Assembly: GCA_029204225.1 (NCBI GenBank)
Contig: CM055097.1
Location: 15,748,711 to 15,812,710, forward strand
DNA: 64,000 bases
Origin: Diphasiastrum complanatum
Taxonomy: Eukaryota; Streptophyta; Lycopodiopsida; Lycopodiales; Lycopodiaceae
Direction of reading: 5' to 3'
Positions within the stretch are counted from its first letter, which is position 1. Every line of letters starts with the position of its first letter. The notes beneath the pieces were generated by a model. It did not search any database, was not told the origin of the DNA, and worked only from the letters and a program-made list of their open reading frames with translations. Position numbers and translations under genes: made by a program. Positions 58,156 through 64,000 of the stretch are shown piece after piece.

Positions 58156-58783
58156 AAGGTACAAGAGGTAATCATTGATCATTTGTACAGTCCAAAATTA
58201 GCAAGTTTTTGGTGCAAAAAGCTAGTATTGGAAGGCCAACTAGAAATCGATTGTAAGAGTAAAGATTTGTGGATCAAACCTGATCAAGGTTAGATTCCAT
58301 ACTATTCACACACGTGGGCTGGTCTTAACCTCAAAATAATTTCCATTTTTCATAAGATCCAAAGAATTGCATAGTGTATGATCTTGATGAGTTTTTTGGT
58401 GATAGATCTAGGAAAAGCATAAATGATTGTATGCCATTGATTGGATTTGACTTTGTGTCATTAAATCTAATTAATCAAGGCTGGGATCAAGCCTTCTAAA
58501 GGTGATTTACAGGTCTTGAAAAACCATCAAGAGGAAGGAGCAAGTTTTTAGCCATTTTTTGTCCAAAAATTGTCAGAATTGACTTGATTTGATTGATCTT
58601 GGATTGTCTCATATTATCTTCATTTTGTCTTTGTGAGGGAGTGTTAGAACCATGGCTAAAAGTCCATAGAGAGGGCTAGAAGCCAAATTTGAGATAATAA
58701 AGACAAGAGAGACCTTTGTGAGTTTCTAGGTCCAAATCAAATCCCAATCTGTTGAGCATTTGTTTGTAGAATTCATTGGGAAG

Positions 58784-59386
58784 ATGGAAACAATTGGAGC
58801 TTTCCTTCTAGAGCCTAGTGAAAGATTAAACTTGACAAACTATTCCATATGGAAGGTGATAATGGAGTCACTATTGTTACTCCAAGATCTCTATGAATTC
58901 ATGTTTGAAGAAGAGGATGAACCTCTTGGTGCACAAGAGTTGATCATATACAAGAAGAAAGCTAGGCTAGCAGTTCATTGCATTACAATGAACGTTAGCA
59001 ATGATCTTTTGAAGGAAGTATCTTCCTACACATCGGCCAAAGAGGCATGGAATTCATTAAAATCCATTTATGAATCCAATAACAGTTCTAGAGTAATTAT
59101 GATTAGGAATAAAATTTTGCACAGCATGAGAAGAAGTGAGAAAAATGCACAAGATTATGCACTTAGAATCAAGTGTCTCAACAAAGAGCTAGCCTCTATT
59201 GGAGAGAAGATTGAAGATATGGAGCTTGTACAAGTGATCCTCAATGGCTTAGGAGACAAGTTCTTCAATTTGGTTCAAAGTTTTGCCATCCAAGACCCTT
59301 TGCCATCAATTGATAAGCTCCATAGTGTGCTAGTGGTTGAAGAGTGTACGATGATGCTCTTGCATGCAAAAGCAAGGATGGGTTAG
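58784..59386 (+). CDS. copia gag, non-autonomous copy 2
   Basis: ATG 58784 opens METIGAFLLEPSERL, NYSIWKVIMESLLL and EEEDEPLGAQEL, the same gag as at 38375, complete through SFAIQDPLPSIDKLHSVLV, and stops after KARMG at 59386 without a zinc knuckle. An upstream in-frame ATG at 58760 exists but does not match relatives. A truncated Gag could still be made. Confidence 0.7.
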   Translation: METIGAFLLEPSERLNLTNYSIWKVIMESLLLLQDLYEFMFEEEDEPLGAQELIIYKKKARLAVHCITMNVSNDLLKEVSSYTSAKEAWNSLKSIYESNNSSRVIMIRNKILHSMRRSEKNAQDYALRIKCLNKELASIGEKIEDMELVQVILNGLGDKFFNLVQSFAIQDPLPSIDKLHSVLVVEECTMMLLHAKARMG

Positions 59387-60155
59387 TCAATGGTGGAAAT
59401 ATGGTCTTTCATGAGTGAAAGACTTGCAAACTTGAAGAAGCATGTATGGATCAACACCTTATCCGAATCATTGATGGTTTGGAGTCAAGTTAAGTGGAGG
59501 AGCAAGCTCAAGACCCAAGGACTCAAAGAAAAACCTTGAGTAACAAGATGGAGCCATCAAGGCTCAAGTTCATTGGAAAAGGAAGGAAAGGTCAAGAGTG
59601 ACATATCTCATGCATTTATCTATACATTTGGTGTTGCTCTATGTGAGAGAAGGTTCTTGAAGGCAAGGGATTGGCATAATCATGGAGAGATCATCAAGAT
59701 CATGGATGTAGAGCCAAGTTCTTGGCATACTCAACTCAAAATCCTTCTTTATTCTCTTAGATCCAATTTGAGAGAACATGATCTAGTTCTTATCTTTATG
59801 TTTAATGATGGATTAGCATTCATTTTTGCATTATATGTTGATTATATCCTCTTTCATGAAGATGATGCAAGAAGTTTTGACAATACTACTCTAGAATTGG
59901 GTTTGGAGCTGTCAAGGCTTCATCATATGGAACAAGCAAGTTGCTTTTGGCAACATTATTTATGCACTTAATAGCTTAATTGATGTATCAATGGAACATC
60001 ATGTAAGGTATCCTTTAAGAGGTGGTGAAAGATCCTTCATGGACATCACTCTCTATTGGAGTCTCAAAAGTTCCTTGTTTGTAGCTGGATTTTTTAGACA
60101 CCTTTTAAAGTATTCATTCATCGGATTGTAGATAGATCAAGCTAAATCTGAGGAG
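59387..60155 (+). pseudogene. hinge and late-RT scraps, non-autonomous copy 2
   Basis: VNGGNMVFHE, KTCKLEEACMDQHLI, EEQAQDPRTQRKTLSNK and MEPSRLK correspond to the hinge at 40220-40420. An RT-like FNDGLAFIFALYVDYILFHEDDAR (59800-59860) retains YVDY for YVDD, and GGERSFMDITLYWSLKSSLF lies near 60015-60080. Many stops. Confidence 0.65.
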
Positions 60156-60375
60156 TGTGAGAAATTGCCAAAAATTGGCAAATCTAGCTTGATCAAAACC
60201 ATGTAAATTGTACATAGGTGGGTCCCACATGTGTGATTCCATGTTGCCACGTGTGTAGGATACCCTAGACAGGTTAGATATCATTCATAGGGTTAGTTGG
60301 CTTTATTTGGTCATAGCTCCTAGATTATAGGACCAAATTCCTTGAATCATGGAGGTGGATAACCAACCTAGCCAA
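60156..60375 (+). repeat. truncated 3' LTR, non-autonomous copy 2
   Basis: TGTGAGAAATTGCCAAAAAT onward matches the first 220 bases of the 5' LTR, then breaks off after GATAACCAACCTAGCCA. Confidence 0.85.
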
Positions 60376-60939
60376 GGTGCAAAAGCTGGTTGAGGAAGTT
60401 CAAGATCATCAGCATATCTATTTTTCTACTCCACATTGGATCAAATCCATACTAAAATGTGTGCTTCTTTCATGAAAATGATCAACCTAATAAGATGTTG
60501 TTGATAGATGCTCTCAATCAAGGAGTGGCCACCATAGGCAACTATTGGATTATTTGGTAAAGTGTGATAAAAAAATTTCTTGGGGTATCACTAAATCAAA
60601 GCATCCCACCTTCTTTATTTGTTCATGAGATTTCACTTAAACTCAATGCCAAACTAGTGAGAGGACAATAGCAGAGCACAACATCTATTGTTGCCAATGT
60701 ATGAGGAGATAAAGAAGATGTGAGAAGTTGTTCTAATCTTCTCACATCTTCTGTTGTGTAATCTCCTTATTTATAGAAGCTAGAGAACACTTAGGTGCAC
60801 TGAGTGCAAGTAATTGCTCACCGTTAGATTGAATCCCCATATTGTGAACTAATCTTAGCCATTCAAGGATCTCAAGTTTCCTACCATTTAAAAAAAAACT
60901 TTTTTTCTTTTTGGGGGCCTTCCAACTTAGTATAGCAAT
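60376..60939. other. no gene; contains a perfect 13-bp hairpin
   Basis: AAGATGTGAGAAG (60715-60727) and CTTCTCACATCTT (60738-60750) form a perfect inverted repeat with a 10-base loop. Nothing else supported. Confidence 0.5.
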
Positions 60940-61948
60940 TTGAGGCAATTTCATGACCTTGGTTTTGTTGGTATGGTTCTGGAGTTTAAGACGACTCCAG
61001 GAGGTCACTCGATATCAGAAGTCTTAGTGCAACATGTATATATGCATTCAGAAATAAAAGTACAGATATCAATCCTCATGATCATCGAAAAGGTAACTGT
61101 AAGTATATCAAAACGTATGCACTCTACGCAATCATAGGTGTTTTTTTTTATTGATGCTCTTCAGATTACGATTTAAATGCTTCAACATTTTTTTTTCTTT
61201 CAGATTTATATCCATCATGCATAAGTGACTAGGGAGCCAGCATAATCACTTGCATGAATATTGGACGTGATTCACTCTGATGTTGGAAAGCTGCAATACA
61301 GAGGAAGAAGTCCAAAGGAACTTGCAGCTTGTGGTATATATTTTTATGAATCTTTATGTATGCCACAAATGGATGGAGGTTCTGGCAAGCTCGAAGCAAT
61401 TCTATTGCCTAGTTTTTAGAGTGATGAGTGGCCTACTCCTGACAAAATTGTTTTTGAATCCTTCAGATGCAAGCTACTCATTGATGTTAGAAATGCTATG
61501 AAGATAAGTATGGGCTCAGAAATTGTTCACCCAAGTTGGTCTATCTCATTTCATATATTTGTTGATTTTTTCTCAAGCGCTAATGTTCAAAGAACACCAA
61601 CTTTATTTGTTTGCAAGGATTTATCAGATGAGACTTTGTCATATCTCATGGATCAAGGCTGAGATAGTAAAACAAATAATGACATAGAATGCAGGATTAA
61701 AAAGTCGTCAATGATCTTCCATTATCGTATCAAAATACAAATGCTTAGTCTCACATTTAGATGTCAGAGATACATGGCTACCATTGGATCAAGATTCTGA
61801 ACTGAATGGTCACACATACCGAATGGAGATAAGCATTATCTACAATGAAGAATATTTGACTATGGTTGAGGTGGAAGAACATTGGATGCTTGATTTTATC
61901 AGAACAGAGCTCATGCTATTACAAACCAATCTACCAATTTTTTTTTAG
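60940..61948 (+). pseudogene. unrecognised coding-like blocks
   Basis: Three blocks read like protein: 60940-61137 (GGHSISEVLVQHVYMHSEI), 61258-61662 (LDVIHSDVGKLQYRGRSP, KIVFESFRCKLLIDVRN, HPSWSISFHIFVDFFSSAN) with one in-frame TAG at 61417-61419, and 61745-61948 (VRDTWLPLDQDSELNGHTYR, VEVEEHWMLDFIRTELML). A pyrimidine tract with CAG at about 61202 looks like a splice acceptor. No family recognised; probably a decayed host gene. Confidence 0.3.
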
Positions 61949-62297
61949 ATTTATTATCAACGGAAGACTCGTAAGTACTCTATGTTCATTGCCATTTCAA
62001 AATAGTACAAAATAATGAAAAATGACATCATTTACAATTGCACATTCACTAATATTTTTCATGTCACAGATGTGAAAAAGACAGGAGTTGATAACGTGCT
62101 GCAAAGATCTACCTACAACAATCACCATTGTGGAAGAACAAAAGCTTCAAACAAAGTTTAATAAAAATTCGTGTATAGACTCTTTCATTCAATATGAAAG
62201 CCCAAGTTGGGCATCAATACATGTATTTTGTGCTCCCAAATTCATAAAATGGAACAACATTTGATATACCAATGTATATTTTCCTATCAATTCAATA

Positions 62298-63306
62298 CAT
62301 GTGCAATCTATATCTGTTCTGTGCTATCTCTATTTTTCTGATCTTTATTTAGTATAATAACATCATCCTTAACATCATCATCAACAATGGGAGGCTGAAG
62401 TCTTGCCCTCACCAGTATGCTTAGGATAATTTCTTGTCTAAATCTGTACACTTGGCTTAATGTGTATTCAAGAAGTATAAACTACAAGATAGAATATTCA
62501 TATATTAGTAACGGTTAAATTTTTTTACTGAATAGAAAAGCTAATCACGATTAAAAAACCAAGGATAAACAGAATAAATCACCTTTGAAATATCAACATC
62601 CTGTTGAAGATTGAACCACTCAAAAAATATTTGCATTATATAAAGTGTACCACCCACAGTTGAATGAATCATTTTATTGGGATGACTGCAAAAAATTCAG
62701 TACATAAGACATCAATTAAGATGAAACAAATACATTAAAATACTGATTTTAAAATGCTGTTAAGAAAGACAAAATTTACCTCTAGACTGACGATATGCCA
62801 TTCAATTGTCTGGCCAACATCTATCGAAATATAGTTACATATATATGGCAAGATCAAATCTACATCCTTATGCGTATTTTGAGCCGAGTTCATCTTTACA
62901 CAAAATACTTTAACAACATTATCTATAGATCTCATAATAGAGATCAGGTTTAAACTCCAGTGCTCATTGCAAAATAAGATAGAGAGTCCATTAGCTGCAA
63001 TTTTGAGAACTATTTCTATGGAAAATGCAAATGATAAAGCTATAAACTGCAAGAAGCATTTAACTTATCTTACTTGGTATGATAAGACATGAGCAGATAT
63101 TTTGTTGCTGGTGTGAATCCACTAGTAAGACACTGTAACAAAGTGTTGTTATTTTCCTTGATGGCTTGAAGCAAAAAATTACTGAGTACCAAAACTTCAT
63201 TGTATGAATCCCTTGCAATGTCATATTGCAAGAGTGTGATCCCAGAATCTATCATAGGATCACTAATAGAAGTCCGTCTATTTTGGAGATCCAAACAATC
63301 AATAAC
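62298..63306 (-). pseudogene. unrecognised multi-exon gene-like region
   Basis: Minus-strand exon-like blocks: 63070-63306 (LDLQNRRTSISDPMIDSGI, VLVLSNFLLQAIKENNN), 62780-63046 (FIALSFAFSIEIVLKIAANG, KDVDLILPYICNYISIDV), 62583-62685 (HPNKMIHSTVGGTLYIMQIF) and 62298-62481 (LLEYTLSQVYRFRQEIIL, ending DSTEQI). Edges look like splice sites: GAG|GTAAAT at 62779, TTTGCAG at 62686, AAAG|GTGATT at 62582, TTGTAG at 62482. The last two blocks join in phase; the first two junctions do not, so either some boundaries are wrong or it carries indels. Helical, alpha-repeat-like; no family recognised. Confidence 0.4.
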
Positions 63307-63307
63307 T

Positions 63308-63938
63308 CTATAATTTATATATAAGTTCCTCTAATGTAAAACAAAATGGAACTCTAATTCTATCTATAGCATCAGATATGTCACCCTCAAATTTAAGATA
63401 GTCATCCGAATCTATATATATATAAAAATTAGGAGGAGGAGGAGGAGGTGGATGAGCAATATCTACAGGATTATCCAAAATAGATGTAGCTATGTTTACA
63501 ACCGTATCTAGTGTAGCAGTATCTACATTATCAACATGGTTAGTTTGAGGAGAATTTGTAATAGTGGCCCTCCTAATTTTCTTCAGGGATCTCTTGGGAC
63601 TGGCTGCTTCCTAGGTCGCTTGGTAGGGAGGTCGGTCCTATCTAATGGATCAGGTCTGGGAGCAGCCGGCTGAGACATGTGTAATTTGAAATATTTATCT
63701 TGCATCATATACAGTAGTTGGAAATTTTTAGGTGTAATGGTTACTCTCTTAGCATGTATAGTGAGCAAAAATGAATCTTAAAAAAAAGGGCTCATAAAAT
63801 CCTCAACAGCCTCCTAAAGACACTAAAGAGCCGAGGGTTGCGCCTTCTAGTTCCAATCAGAGGATTAATGGCAATGACAGGTGCTGAGGAAGCATCAGTA
63901 GAGAAGAATTCTCTCTTTGTTTGCTTTCTCCTCTCCAT
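63308..63938 (-). pseudogene. second divergent histone H3-like locus with C-terminal extension
   Basis: ATG at 63938 (minus) opens MERRKQTKREFFSTDASSAP, reminiscent of an H3 tail. After RRRNP a shifted frame reads SAL, TAG, CL, TAG, EAVEDFMSPFF, matching H3 alpha-2 SAV.ALQEA with a TAG at the glutamine; alpha-N and alpha-1 are absent. After another shift in a T run comes DSFLLTIHAKRVTITPKNFQ, the H3 alpha-2/loop 2/alpha-3 signature. The extension PLDRTDLPTKRPRKQPVPRD parallels that at 14640. In a third frame an acidic tail with seven prolines continues to TAG at 63308. A pseudogene as it stands. Confidence 0.55.
63431..63452. repeat. short (GGA)n run
   Basis: Seven GGA-type units; on the minus strand they encode the proline run of the H3-like extension. 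Confidence 0.8.
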
Positions 63939-64000
63939 AGAGGTATTCTGAGGGATATCGCACTTGTGCATGATGAGCCAAATAGAAAAGGGGAGGGGTG
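63939..64000. other. end of window, no feature
   Basis: Upstream (minus strand) of the second H3-like locus. Nothing recognised. Confidence 0.3.

Larger units (their letters stand above)
57483..60375 (+). mobile_element. non-autonomous copia lineage, copy 2, 3' LTR truncated
   Basis: A second member of the lineage at 36869-41435: 5' LTR 57483-58143, primer site, gag, the same hinge and late-RT scraps, and a 3' LTR broken off at about 60375. The enzyme cores are missing in the same way. It is more decayed than copy 1. Confidence 0.8.

Noticed and set aside
61258-61300. LDVIHSDVGK read as a copia integrase core (HSD)
   Set aside because: The residues after it do not follow the integrase pattern (no DNGGE, no QQNG.AER), so the match is accidental.

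Overview
The window looks like nuclear DNA of a land plant with a large, repeat-rich genome. The signs are plant Ty1/copia and Ty3/gypsy polyproteins, primer-binding sites of the tRNA-iMet type (TGGTATCAGAGC), a CACTA transposon remnant with GT-AG introns, long GA/CT/CA microsatellites, and generally AT-rich, gene-poor sequence. I cannot name the species. No tRNA, rRNA, CRISPR or bacterial-style gene was seen.

Most of the window is a nest of LTR retrotransposons. Positions 1-2570 hold a minus-strand copia remnant (A). Positions 2571 to about 11300 hold a second minus-strand copia (B), split by an internally deleted plus-strand copia at 3713-8063 that is flanked by the target duplication TAGAG. 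A lone plus-strand LTR with its primer site ends at 12465. A CACTA remnant lies at 17615-19324, a copia RT scrap at 19480-20030, and a minus-strand gypsy element (gag to RNase H, no integrase) at 20035-24230 plus its leader. Into that leader an intact, very young copia has inserted (24852-30714): one 1316-codon polyprotein, LTRs identical by eye, perfect GGTTA duplication. Further right come fragments of family X (34390-35275, 41595-52172), a minus-strand gag fragment with LTR (35378-36868), and two copies of a copia lineage without autonomous enzymes (36869-41435 and 57483-60375). The 36.9 kb copy sits between the gag/LTR fragment and family X. Family X forms an LTR-internal-LTR-internal array whose first internal region carries a 4-kb chimeric insert.

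Non-transposon material is sparse and mostly broken. Two loci (14228-14812 plus; 63308-63938 minus) encode divergent histone H3-like histone folds that share a C-terminal extension not present in ordinary H3 (PLDR..LPT..RK..PR). Both carry stops, and the second also a frameshift. The first sits about 15 bases downstream of an unusual inverted array of 19-bp motifs (13380-14215). Coding-like but unrecognised segments lie at 12786-13367, 31740-32100, 33377-34137, 60940-61948 and 62298-63306; the last has exon-like blocks with splice-site-like borders.

The retroelements share a common logic. The intact copia at 24.85 kb encodes everything needed for its own copying, while the related gag-only lineage keeps LTRs, primer site, gag and protease and would depend on enzymes from such a relative. 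Many of the dead reading frames are broken by TAG where glutamine (CAG) is expected, as deamination of heavily CHG-methylated plant transposons would produce.
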